Source of the DNA: DASWIG01 sp965371445
GTDB lineage: Bacteria > Acidobacteriota > Thermoanaerobaculia > Multivoradales > J023
NCBI GenBank assembly: GCA_965371445.1
Contig: CBDUYN010000032.1
Location: forward strand, 4,360 to 68,359
Direction: 5' to 3'
DNA: 64,000 bases
Positions within the stretch are counted from its first letter, which is position 1, and the number at the start of each line of letters is the position of its first letter. The notes below the pieces were generated by a model. The model made no database searches. It was not told where the DNA came from and worked only from the letters and a program-made list of their open reading frames with translations. Positions 8,412 through 16,556 of this stretch are shown one piece after another. A program made the position numbers and the translations under genes.

Positions 8412-9929
8412 TTGAAGCTGCTCGTGCGGATCCTTCGCGACCGGCTACGTGCTTACCGCCGTTTCCTGGCCGCCAACCTTTTCGTCGTCTTCCTCCTCGG
8501 ACCGCTGATCCTCGTTGGCACCTGGTGGGTCGCCGATCACTACGTCGAGGCCGCCCGAGGCGTGCTCAAGGTCCACCTCGCCACGAGCTCCTCACCCGGG
8601 GCGCTGGGACTGGGGATCGCCGGGCTGGTGACGGCGCTCTCCCTGCCCGCGACGCGGCGCGAGGTCTTTCCGCACAAATCGGAGCACCGCTGTCTCGAAG
8701 CGCTGCCCGTCGGCGAAGGCGTCCGCTTCCACGTGGCGCTGCTGGCCTCGTGGGGCCACCAGGCTCCGGCCTGGATCGTGCTGAGCGCGGCGTTCCTGGC
8801 CCTCGGCGCCGGGGCGGCGCCGGTCGGCGATCAGCTCGTCCGGGGGCTCGTCCTGGCGGTGGCGCTCCTCCCGCTGGCCCTGGGACAGATGGTGCTCGTC
8901 CAGGTGAGGTTGCGTTTCGCCGGGCTGCGGAGCTTGACGGCCCTGGCGGCGGCGGTGGCTGCCGCCGCCGGGACGGCCGCCGTCGCCGGTGCGCTCTGGC
9001 CGCGTTGGCTCCTTCTGCCGTGGTGGAGCTCGGCCGCTCAGGTGGAGGCTCTGGCCGCCGCGGCGTTGGCCGACAAGAGGCCACCGGTCGCCGTCGCCGG
9101 AGCGGCGTGGTGGGTGGCGACGACTCTCGTCCTCTACCCCACGGCCGCGTGGCTTTTTCTCACGTTCCGGCGCCGCGATCTGGAGAGGGCGCAAAGCCTG
9201 ACGCGGCCGTCACGCTCGGGGGTCGGGGCGCTTCTCCTGGGGCTGGGCCGCGCCTTGAAGCCTACGGTCGCCGGACGTTTCGCGGCGGGCTCCGGCGACG
9301 CCCTCGGCGCTCTTCTATGGCGTGACTTCCTGCAGGTTGGACGGCGTTTCTCTCCTGCCGTCTACCTGGCTGCGGCGTTCTCGCTTCTATGCCTCGCGCT
9401 CACCCACCTGGTGCTGCCGGGCCTCCCGCTCGCGCCCACTGATCGTTGGCGCCTGATGCTCGTGGGCTCGGTGCTGGCGGTCTACTGCGCCGTGACGCTC
9501 GTGCCGCTCGTCTTGAAGCACCAGCTACCTCGCCTGTGGATCGAGAAGTCGACGGCGGTCGAGCCCGACGCGCTCTGGCGAACGAAGCTCGGCCTGGGCC
9601 TGGGGCTCGCCGTCGTGCCGACCGTGGCCGCCGCCCTGCTCCTGGCGGTTTCGGACGCCGCGCCGGAGGGAGGCGTCGTGGTGGGCGTGCTCCAGTTCTT
9701 GGCGGCGTCCGTCGTCGTCTCCTCGATCGTCGGCCTGGCGGCCTTCGAGATCGCCGCGCAGCCCGTCCTCGGGCTCGTCTTCGCGTCGTTCGTGGGCCTC
9801 GCGTTGGCGGGCCTTTTCATCTTCTATCCCGTGGCCTGGTGGATGTGGGCGGTCTTCTTCGGCTGGGCCGCCGGCAAGCTCGCCGAGCGCGCCCCGAGGC
9901 AGGTCTACCTGACAAAGGTGGAACGGTGA
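8412..9929 (+). CDS. ABC-2-like polytopic membrane protein (exporter permease)
   Basis: 505 aa from a TTG at 8412 with GGAAAGGG 8-15 nt upstream; the frame extends back inside the kinase gene but that part is a shadow. About ten to twelve hydrophobic segments are visible, including LFVVFLLGPLILVGTWWVA near the N-terminus and GLVFASFVGLALAGLFIFY near the C-terminus. There are no binding motifs. The stop overlaps the GTG of the ATPase gene by 4 nt, marking it as the membrane partner of that ABC protein. The substrate is unknown; the family resemblance is only to large ABC-2-type permeases. Confidence 0.72.
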   Translation: MKLLVRILRDRLRAYRRFLAANLFVVFLLGPLILVGTWWVADHYVEAARGVLKVHLATSSSPGALGLGIAGLVTALSLPATRREVFPHKSEHRCLEALPVGEGVRFHVALLASWGHQAPAWIVLSAAFLALGAGAAPVGDQLVRGLVLAVALLPLALGQMVLVQVRLRFAGLRSLTALAAAVAAAAGTAAVAGALWPRWLLLPWWSSAAQVEALAAAALADKRPPVAVAGAAWWVATTLVLYPTAAWLFLTFRRRDLERAQSLTRPSRSGVGALLLGLGRALKPTVAGRFAAGSGDALGALLWRDFLQVGRRFSPAVYLAAAFSLLCLALTHLVLPGLPLAPTDRWRLMLVGSVLAVYCAVTLVPLVLKHQLPRLWIEKSTAVEPDALWRTKLGLGLGLAVVPTVAAALLLAVSDAAPEGGVVVGVLQFLAASVVVSSIVGLAAFEIAAQPVLGLVFASFVGLALAGLFIFYPVAWWMWAVFFGWAAGKLAERAPRQVYLTKVER

Positions 9930-10651
9930 GCGGCGACGCGCCTACCCTGCGGCTTACGGGTGTCAGGAAAAGCTACGGTGAGACCGTGGCGTTAAAGGAC
10001 GTAACGTTCACGATCGACGGTGGTGTCGTGGGTCTCGTGGGCGCGAACGGCGCCGGCAAGTCGACGCTTTTTCGCTCGGTCGTCGATTTGACGACCCCCG
10101 ACGGCGGAACCGTCGAGGTGGCGGGTCACGACGCCCGCCGCGAGTCGCTCGCGGCGCGGCGGCAGGTGGGCTACCTGCCCGAGGAGCTCCAGCTCTACGA
10201 ACGGCTGAGCGGCGAGGAGCTCCTGAGCCTGACGGCGGCGCTCAAGGGGCTCGACAACGCCGAGGAGCGCGCCGAGCTCCTCGACTACTTCGGCCTCGGA
10301 GAGCGTGGGCGGCTGCTGATCGGCGAGTACTCGCTCGGCATGCGGAAAAAAATCGGCCTTTCGATGGCCTTGATGGGCTCGCCGCGGCTCGTCCTGCTCG
10401 ACGAGCCTCTAAACGGTCTCGATACCGAGAGCATGCGGCGCCTGCGGTTGCGCATCGAGGAGATGGCCGAGCGCGGGACGACTTTTGTCATCTCCTCGCA
10501 CGTGATGTCGTTCGTGGAGAGGATCTGTGGTCGGGTGATCGTCCTGCGGCGCGGGGAGGTGGTGGCCGACGGCTCGCCGGAGGAGCTTCGGCGTGGGGCC
10601 GGGATGGAGGGGAAGGCTTTCGAGGACGTCTTTCTGCATTTGGCGTTGTGA
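9926..10651 (+). CDS. ABC transporter ATP-binding protein
   Basis: 241 aa from a GTG inside the GTGA overlap with the permease, preceded by AAGGTGG. Walker A is GANGAGKST, the Q-loop lies near LPEELQLYERLSGEEL, the signature is EYSLGMRKKIGLSMAL and Walker B is PRLVLLDEPLNGLD, followed by the H-loop VISSHVMSFVERIC. The length and motif spacing match ABC-2 exporter ATPases of the CcmA/NatA type. It should power the 505-aa permease. Its stop TGA (10649-10651) abuts the stop of the convergent SGNH gene (TGATCA), so there is no room for a terminator between them. Confidence 0.92.
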   Translation: MSGDAPTLRLTGVRKSYGETVALKDVTFTIDGGVVGLVGANGAGKSTLFRSVVDLTTPDGGTVEVAGHDARRESLAARRQVGYLPEELQLYERLSGEELLSLTAALKGLDNAEERAELLDYFGLGERGRLLIGEYSLGMRKKIGLSMALMGSPRLVLLDEPLNGLDTESMRRLRLRIEEMAERGTTFVISSHVMSFVERICGRVIVLRRGEVVADGSPEELRRGAGMEGKAFEDVFLHLAL

Positions 10652-11650
10652 TCAGTCGGAGGGCAGGATCGACTTGAGGAGCCTTTCACGCTCCAGGCAT
10701 TCGTAGAGAAACCCCGCCAGACGCCGATCTCCCGCCGCGCTCAGGTGGTGCCCGTCGGCAAGAAACGACGCCACCAGCTCCTCTCTCGGCAAAATGGCAA
10801 ACGAACGCTCCAGGTCACAGAGCGCCGCCCCCGTCTCCCTCGCCACCTCGCGGACGCCCTCGACGTAGGAGCGATGAAGCGGCACGAGCTCCTTGACGTC
10901 GCGCAGCCAACGCGTCCCGAGGTACTCGGGCTCCTCACCCTCGACGATCGACGTCGGCGCCGTCAGGAGCATCGGCCGGATCCCGGCGTGCCGGGCCTGC
11001 TCGACCATGACACGGAGGTTGTCCTTGAAGTCGTCGAGCGAAACCCGGTTGGGATAGGCCGTCTGCCGCGTCCCCAGGGCGACCAGGCTCTTGGTGAAGA
11101 GTTGAATCAGGCGAAAGCTCGAGAGGCGACTCGAGAAAACCTTTTTGATGCGGGTGACGTTCTTGTCCTCGATACCGAAGCCGATCCAGTGGTCGTTCCA
11201 GCCGTAGTAGATCGTCACCACCCGCGGCGCGGCGTCGAGGACGTCGCGCGCCAGCTGGCGCCGGCCCTGGTACGACGTCCAGCCGGCGACTCCGAGGTTC
11301 AGGTAGCGAAGCTTCGCGCCGGCGCGCTCGTCGAGCAAGCTCGCGAGCTCGCGGTCGTAGCGTCCGAACTGGGTACAGGAGTCGCCCAGGAAGACGAGGG
11401 GCGGACGCTCCTCGCGGAGCCGCGTGAGCTTTTCCGGGTAGTCCTTGGTGACCCAGAAGAGGTCGTCGTCCTCCAGGAAGGCGTTTTTCAAGAGCACCGG
11501 GTCGGGCTTGCCGAACTCGATCTCCTCCGGATAGAGGACGAAGGAAAAGCCGCTCAGCCGGAGCGAGACCTCGACGATCACGAGGAAGAAGACGACGCTC
11601 GCCGCCAGGAGCGCCAGGTTCTGGAGAATGCCTTTCGTTCGCTTCTTCAC
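10652..11650 (-). CDS. membrane-anchored SGNH/GDSL hydrolase-fold protein
   Basis: 332 aa with an N-terminal membrane anchor (about residues 10-30, LALLAASVVFFLVIVEVSL) and an extracytoplasmic SGNH fold. Block I is FLGDSCTQFG, the block III-like Asn is in YYGWNDHW and the catalytic Asp/His pair is ADGHHLSAAG. Such proteins add or remove O-acetyl groups on envelope glycans. The GTG start at 11650 overlaps the TGA of the GT39-TPR gene (GTGA), so the two are translated together, which supports action on the same surface polymer. The longer frame reaching 12895 is a shadow of the neighbour. Confidence 0.85.
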   Translation of the reverse strand: MKKRTKGILQNLALLAASVVFFLVIVEVSLRLSGFSFVLYPEEIEFGKPDPVLLKNAFLEDDDLFWVTKDYPEKLTRLREERPPLVFLGDSCTQFGRYDRELASLLDERAGAKLRYLNLGVAGWTSYQGRRQLARDVLDAAPRVVTIYYGWNDHWIGFGIEDKNVTRIKKVFSSRLSSFRLIQLFTKSLVALGTRQTAYPNRVSLDDFKDNLRVMVEQARHAGIRPMLLTAPTSIVEGEEPEYLGTRWLRDVKELVPLHRSYVEGVREVARETGAALCDLERSFAILPREELVASFLADGHHLSAAGDRRLAGFLYECLERERLLKSILPSD

Positions 11651-13626
11651 GGCTTGATCTCCAAAGCGGACGGCGCCAGCCACTCCCGGGATTCCTCGAC
11701 GAGGCGCCCAAAGGCCGCCGCGTCGCGGCGCACCGCCTCGGCGAGAGCCCGCTCGGACGCCTCGCGCCGACCGCGCTCGCGCTCGACGGCGGCCAGCGCA
11801 AAATAGAACGACACCGACTCGAAACCCAGGCCGGCAGCCCGGCGAACCCTCTCCTCGGCTTCGTCGAGCTTCCCCGCCCGAAGCTCCAGGAGCGCCGCGT
11901 TGACGAGCGGCGGCGGATAAGTCTCGACGAGCTCGATCGCTCGCAAATAGCACCGGTACGCCTCCCCCGGACGTCCGAGCTCTTCCCAGGCGACGCCCAG
12001 GTTGTTCCATATGCGCGGCTCGCCGGGCTTGAGCTCGGCGGCCCGCCGAAAGCCTTCGAGCGCCACGCTGTAGCGTTCGGCGGCGAGCGCCGCCGTGGCG
12101 AGCTGGAAGTGGGCGGCCGCGTCGTCCGCGTCGAGCTCGACGCTGCGCCGCGCGTCCGCGAGCGCTTCCGCGAGGCGGCCCTTCTCGAGCTGGGCGAGCG
12201 AACGAAAGAAGAAATCCCGCGCGAAGCTCTCCGGCTCGACCGCCTGCGCGCTCACGATCGACACCGCCGCGGCGGCGGCGAAGACCGCGGCCCCTTTCCC
12301 GAGTTCGCCGAAACGTTTCGCACGAACCGCCTCGAAAAGCGTCAGGACGCCTCCCGCCCCAAGCACCGCCATCGCCGGCCACAGCGGGATGCGGTAACGG
12401 CTGTTGACAAAAAAGAGGACGACCGACCCGGAATAAAGCACGACGAAGAGGCCGAGCCACAGCAAGATCCGCCGCTCGCCGTCTCTCCAGGCTGCCCAGG
12501 CACCGAGCGGGGCCAGGGCAAAGAGCAGCCACCAACGGACCGGTAGGAAGCGCAGCAGCGCCGACTCGTGCTCGGTGACGAAGTCCCAGCTCTTGTTGTT
12601 CGGGATCTCGCGGTTGGCGGCGAGGTAGGAGACCTTGCGCCCCATCAGGAGGACCCAGTCCGACGGCGCGGCGCGGACCTCCTCCCAGGTCCGGCCGAGC
12701 CAGTACCGCGACACGCTCCCCGGATCGGGATCGACGTCGCCGGTCGCCTCGCGATAGACCTCCTCGGCGAAGACCTGGACCGAATCGCGGTACTCCTCGC
12801 CGTAGGTCACCGGACGGTCCTGGCGCGGGATCCTGCCGTCGGCGCCCTGCTTGTTGCCAAGGTAGAGGTTGACGCCACCCGAGCCGCCAAGCCACTCAAA
12901 GTGTCCGGTGTAGCGCGCGTTGACGGCGCCGAAAGCGGCCAGCCCCAGGAAAGCGCCAGCCAGAGCGAGCCCGGCGAGCGTCGTGCGGTCCTTCCACCCG
13001 AGACGCCGCGGCCAGAGGGCGACGAGCGGCAACGCCGGGAGGAAGAGCAGGACGTTGGGCCGCGCCTGCGCCGCTACCGCCGTCACGAGGCCCGCCAGGA
13101 GCCAGCCGCGCCGGCGGTCGTCCTCGAGGCCCGAGAGGGCCCAAAGAAGCGACGTCACGAGAAACGTGAAAAGCGTCGTGATCAGAAGCTCCCCCTCGAA
13201 AAAAAGCGGCGGTCCGGCGAGGAGATAAAGTGTCCCGGCCACGACGCCGGCGCTTTTTCGCCGAAAGAGGCGAGCCGCGAGCGCCACGACGAGAAGCACC
13301 GTCACGACGCCCAGCAGGTGCTGGGCCACGACCGCGAAGAGGCGTCCCCAATCGCCGCCCAGGCGGTGCCAGAGGGCCAGGAAGAAGGGATAGAGGAGCG
13401 GACGAAACCCCGGATTGACCTCGGCGATCGAGCGCCCTTCGGCCAGCAACCGGCCCACCGTGTCGTAGTACTTCTCGTCGAGGACGGGGACGTTCATAAA
13501 CGCCGACGCCGCGTGCTCCGAAAGGTAGGCGAGGCGAAGACCCAGGGCGCTCGTGCCGAGCCACAGGAAAGCCCGCAGGGAGAGAGGGTCCTCCGAGGTT
13601 TTTTCTTCTCGCCGGTCCTCCGTCAA
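11647..13626 (-). CDS. GT39/PMT-like polytopic glycosyltransferase with C-terminal TPR repeats
   Basis: 659 aa from a TTG at 13626 that overlaps the upstream TGA (TTGA), with GGAG 9-12 nt before it. The N-terminal half has about ten membrane segments. The first extracytoplasmic loop holds NVPVLDEKYYDTVGRLLAEG, in the place of the acidic catalytic loop of dolichyl/undecaprenyl-phosphate-sugar transferases (ArnT/PMT type). From about residue 440 to the end are TPR-like repeats (AAHFQLATAALAAERYSVAL, ELKPGEPRIWNNLGVAWEEL). It probably moves a lipid-linked sugar onto a protein or glycan outside the cytoplasmic membrane. The acceptor is unknown. Confidence 0.8.
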   Translation of the reverse strand: MTEDRREEKTSEDPLSLRAFLWLGTSALGLRLAYLSEHAASAFMNVPVLDEKYYDTVGRLLAEGRSIAEVNPGFRPLLYPFFLALWHRLGGDWGRLFAVVAQHLLGVVTVLLVVALAARLFRRKSAGVVAGTLYLLAGPPLFFEGELLITTLFTFLVTSLLWALSGLEDDRRRGWLLAGLVTAVAAQARPNVLLFLPALPLVALWPRRLGWKDRTTLAGLALAGAFLGLAAFGAVNARYTGHFEWLGGSGGVNLYLGNKQGADGRIPRQDRPVTYGEEYRDSVQVFAEEVYREATGDVDPDPGSVSRYWLGRTWEEVRAAPSDWVLLMGRKVSYLAANREIPNNKSWDFVTEHESALLRFLPVRWWLLFALAPLGAWAAWRDGERRILLWLGLFVVLYSGSVVLFFVNSRYRIPLWPAMAVLGAGGVLTLFEAVRAKRFGELGKGAAVFAAAAAVSIVSAQAVEPESFARDFFFRSLAQLEKGRLAEALADARRSVELDADDAAAHFQLATAALAAERYSVALEGFRRAAELKPGEPRIWNNLGVAWEELGRPGEAYRCYLRAIELVETYPPPLVNAALLELRAGKLDEAEERVRRAAGLGFESVSFYFALAAVERERGRREASERALAEAVRRDAAAFGRLVEESREWLAPSALEIKP

Positions 13627-14435
13627 GATTCGGGCTCCCCGGACGCGAGCCACTCCAGGACGCGGTCGACGTCGCCGGCGGTGTGCCAGCCGTGGAGGGC
13701 GACGCGCAGGTACCCCTCGCGGACGGAGGCGTAGATGCCGCGCCCGAAGCCGCGCTTCAGGAGGGTGTCGAGCCCCTGGGGACCGCGTCCGCCGTGGTAG
13801 AGCGAGACGATCGAGCCGAGCCGTCCGGCGGCGTCGAGCTCGCCGAGGCGTTCGCCGCAGCCCGCGGCGAGCCGGCCGAGGTCGAGGACGAGGCCGTCCT
13901 GGAAGCGCACCCAGCTGACGGAGAGGACCCGGGTCTCGGGGGCCAAGGCGTCGAGAAGCCGCTCCTCGGCCCCGGTCCCGGCCGTCGGAGGCGTTGAATC
14001 CCAGGCTCGGGCCCCGGCCTGGTGGCCTTCCCACAGAGGGACCTCGCGCAGGGCGACACCGCGCGGTGCGAGCGAGCGCCACGGGTAGTAGTTCGACGGG
14101 AACTCGCCGAGCGGCAGCACCACCTCGTCGCCCGGCTGCCAGTCGATGCCCTGGGCGACGGTTACGAGCCCCGTCGAGGTGCTCGGCAGGAGGGTCACGT
14201 CGTCGGCGTGCCCTCCGAGGAGCGCCGCGGCCGCCTGGCGGGTCTCCTGCGGCACGGCGAGGAAGTCCTCCTGCCACCGGAGCGTCCAGGGCCGGGTCTC
14301 GCGCGGCAGGAAGGCCTCAAAAGCGGCGACGGCCGAGAGCGGCACCGGGCCTTCGGCGCAGTGCATGACCCAGAGGATGCCTTCCTCCAAGTCGAAGAGC
14401 TCCGGGGAGAGCGGGGGAGTGGGGTCCTCTTTCAT
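13623..14435 (-). pseudogene. class V aminotransferase-fold protein with its PLP-lysine region missing
   Basis: 270 aa, against about 370-400 for the family. The N-terminal part is recognisable (LLPSTSTGLVTVAQGI; PLGEFPSNYYPWRSL; RVLSVSWVRFQDGLVLDLG). The C-terminal part is also present (REGYLRVALHGWHTAGDVDRVLEWL). Around residues 190-196 the chain jumps from the DLGRLAA segment straight to the ERLGELDAAGRLGS segment. This drops roughly 100 residues that should hold the PLP-binding Asp and the Schiff-base Lys. The frame is open throughout, so the loss is in-frame. It cannot be a normal PLP enzyme; it is a decayed gene or a repurposed fold. The ATG at 14435 is preferred over a GTG at 14447 because AAGGTGA sits 8 nt upstream. 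Confidence 0.7.
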
Positions 14436-14480
14436 TTCGATCGTCACCTTGAGCCGTCTGTGGATCGTACGCGAAGTCGC

Positions 14481-14515
14481 CTGTCCTTGACAGAGTCAGG
14501 CTGGCGCCGTACATT
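14481..14515 (+). promoter_or_regulatory. sigma-70-type promoter with inverted repeat over the -35
   Basis: TTGACA (14487-14492), a 17-nt spacer and TACATT (14510-14515) form a near-consensus housekeeping promoter for the secreted-protein gene at 14551. CTGTC-CTT-GACAG (14481-14493) is a perfect 5-bp inverted repeat overlapping the -35 and could be an operator. The promoter position also rules out the GTG at 14518 as a start. Confidence 0.75.
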
Positions 14516-14550
14516 GGGTGGGAGCAGCGAACGTGCTGCCAAGGATCGCC

Positions 14551-15204
14551 ATGAGCCCGAAACGCCTCTTAATCTTCGTCGCCGTCCTCCTGGCCGCGGC
14601 GCCGCTTTGCGCGCAGGTCCCCATCGTCGGTGCCGAGCCGACCGAATGCTTCCCCGAGGGCGACAACGGCATCGTCTTCGCCACCATCGGCGAGGAGCCG
14701 AGCGGCGGCGTTTCCACGCGCCTCTACTTCCGCTGGGACCAGGACGAGGACTTCTACTACGTCTTCATGACGGCCGCCGGCAACGGCCGGTACTGGGCGA
14801 CGCCGCCCAAGCCGGATCCCGAGAACGAGGGCATCGAGTACTACGTCGCCCTGATCGATCCCCTGGGCGAGGTCCTGGCCAAGTCCGACGCGCTCCACTC
14901 GCCGGTCGATAACGACTGCGAAGTCGAGCTCGACGAGCGGCAACGCGGCGCCGCCGAGAACCTGACGGTGGGCGAGACCACGTTCGAGCAGGTCGGCGAG
15001 GAGGTCGACGGCTTCCTCTGCGACGGTATCGTCAGCCGGATCAATCCCGACGGGGTGCTGCGCGGCGACGAGGCCTGCCGTGCCTGCGTCATCGCCTGGG
15101 AGCGACGCAAGGCGCTGCTTTTGCCCATCGTCGGTTCCGCGGCGCTTGGCGGGTTGATCCTCACCCGCGACGAGTCGCCGAAGGCTTCGCCGTTCGATCC
15201 ATGA
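14551..15204 (+). CDS. secreted protein of unknown function
   Basis: 217 aa from the ATG at 14551 (AAGG 7 nt upstream, downstream of the promoter). A clear signal peptide (about residues 1-21, ending PLCAQ) directs export. The mature region is acidic and contains RLYFRWDQDEDFYYVFMTA and GIEYYVALIDPLGEV, a pattern seen in short beta-sandwich or immunoglobulin-like domains. Several cysteines follow (ECFPEG, DNDCEV, FLCDG, EACRACV). A hydrophobic stretch near the C-terminus (ALLLPIVGSAALGGLILTRD) resembles the glycine-rich tail found on many secreted acidobacterial-style proteins. I do not recognise a family. Its stop overlaps the ATG of the following membrane glycosyltransferase (ATGA). Confidence 0.75.
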   Translation: MSPKRLLIFVAVLLAAAPLCAQVPIVGAEPTECFPEGDNGIVFATIGEEPSGGVSTRLYFRWDQDEDFYYVFMTAAGNGRYWATPPKPDPENEGIEYYVALIDPLGEVLAKSDALHSPVDNDCEVELDERQRGAAENLTVGETTFEQVGEEVDGFLCDGIVSRINPDGVLRGDEACRACVIAWERRKALLLPIVGSAALGGLILTRDESPKASPFDP

Positions 15205-16556
15205 GCGCGGCTGGAGAGCGTGCCGTCCCGCGGCGCGAGGGAGGGCTGCGCCTGCGCGGCCTCGGCAAGGGCGGCCCCTGGGTGGCGTTTGCCGCTGCGG
15301 TCCTGGCGGCTCTGTTTTTTCATCTGGCGCTGCCCGAGAGGTTCGCGGTCAACGACTCCACCGACTATCTCGGTAATTACGAGCCGATCGCGCGGAACAT
15401 CCTCGCGGGGAAGGGCTTCGTCGACGAGAACGGAAGCCCGGCGATCCGCTACCCTCCCGGCTATCCGATCTTCCTCGCCGCCCTCTTCCGAGTCTCCGAG
15501 GGCCTCGGTCTTTCGCCGTCCATCGCGCTCAGGTCTTTCATCCTGGGTGCTACGGGCACGGCCGCGCTTCTCGTCTACCTCGTCGCCCGGACGGCGTTCG
15601 GGCCGGTGGGCGCGCTCTTGGCGGCGCTTGGATGGTCGTTTTATCCCTTCACGCTTTGGCTCACCAAGCAACCCAACAGCGAGGTTCTCTTCACGCCGCT
15701 CCTCTACGGCGGCTTCTACTTCTTCTGGACGGCGATGAGGCGCGACGAAACGCGGGGCGGCGATCCGCCGGGCGGCGATCCGCCGGGCGGCGATCCGCCG
15801 CGTGGTCGTGTTTTCGTGGCCGGCGTCTTCTTCAGCGCGGCGATGCTCGTGCGTCCGATCGCGATGCTCGTCCCCTTCGTGCTGGCGCCCTTCGTACGCT
15901 TTTGGCGCGGCGACCTCACGGCGTACCGGCACCTCCAGCTCGTCTTTTTCCTCCTCGCCGGGACCGCCCTGCCGGCCGTGCCGTGGGGGCTGTGGAACGT
16001 CCACGACGGAAATGGCTGGATCGTCCTCGGCGTCGGCGGACAACGGGCGATACTGGACGGGTTCACCTTCAGCGTCCGCGCCAACCAGGAGTGGCGCAAG
16101 CCGATCGATCTGCCCGATGACGTCGAGAGACTGATGCGAGCCGTCGATCGCCGCGAGGCGGAGATGAAAACGGTACGCAGCGCCTTGCGCGTCGTGGCCG
16201 ACGAGGCCCGGCAGAGGCCCCTCGCAATGGTCAAGCTCCTGTCGTTGAAGGCGGCCCGCAGCTGGTACGCCACCGACAGCCGGCGTTTCGACAAGGTCAT
16301 CCTCCTGCTCCAGATCCCTTTCGCCGTCTTGTTCCTGGTGAGCGCCAGAGCGGCGTGGCGGCTGGGAGGCGAGCCCCGGAAGATGATCCAGGGAGCGACG
16401 ACGGTCGTCGTGTACTTCTGGCTCATGAATCTCGTCAGCAATTCGCTTCTACGCTACATGACGCCGGCGATCGGCCTTTTGTTCCTCGCCCTTCCCGCCC
16501 TGGGGCGCTGCCTCACCACATCGCCCTCAGGAACGCCACGAGCCCGAGTACGGTGA
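15201..16556 (+). CDS. GT39-like polytopic membrane glycosyltransferase
   Basis: 451 aa starting within the ATGA overlap with the secreted-protein gene. The first loop carries VNDSTDYLGNYEPIARNILAG and then RYPPGYPIFLAALF, a typical ArnT/PMT-2 pattern in which an acidic residue of loop 1 acts in transfer from a polyprenyl-phosphate sugar. About ten membrane segments follow. A cytoplasmic loop contains a low-complexity GGDPPGGDPPGGDPP run encoded by three perfect 15-bp repeats. The 3' end overlaps the convergent transglutaminase gene by 44 nt. Likely role: glycosylation of an envelope component, perhaps the co-transcribed secreted protein. Confidence 0.82.
   Translation: MSAAGERAVPRREGGLRLRGLGKGGPWVAFAAAVLAALFFHLALPERFAVNDSTDYLGNYEPIARNILAGKGFVDENGSPAIRYPPGYPIFLAALFRVSEGLGLSPSIALRSFILGATGTAALLVYLVARTAFGPVGALLAALGWSFYPFTLWLTKQPNSEVLFTPLLYGGFYFFWTAMRRDETRGGDPPGGDPPGGDPPRGRVFVAGVFFSAAMLVRPIAMLVPFVLAPFVRFWRGDLTAYRHLQLVFFLLAGTALPAVPWGLWNVHDGNGWIVLGVGGQRAILDGFTFSVRANQEWRKPIDLPDDVERLMRAVDRREAEMKTVRSALRVVADEARQRPLAMVKLLSLKAARSWYATDSRRFDKVILLLQIPFAVLFLVSARAAWRLGGEPRKMIQGATTVVVYFWLMNLVSNSLLRYMTPAIGLLFLALPALGRCLTTSPSGTPRARVR
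15756..15800. repeat. three tandem 15-bp units (GGCGGCGATCCGCCG) inside the GT39-like gene
   Basis: Three identical in-frame copies encode G-G-D-P-P each. The unit is itself nearly palindromic (GGCG...CGCC). A related GGGCGGCGATCCGCCGG string occurs in the intergenic relic at about 19840-19855. Confidence 0.9.

Noticed and set aside
11651..12895. N-terminal extension of the SGNH hydrolase frame
   Set aside because: The frame runs through the GT39-TPR gene in another phase with arginine/glycine-rich nonsense; the GTGA coupled start at 11650 and the membrane anchor fit the real gene.
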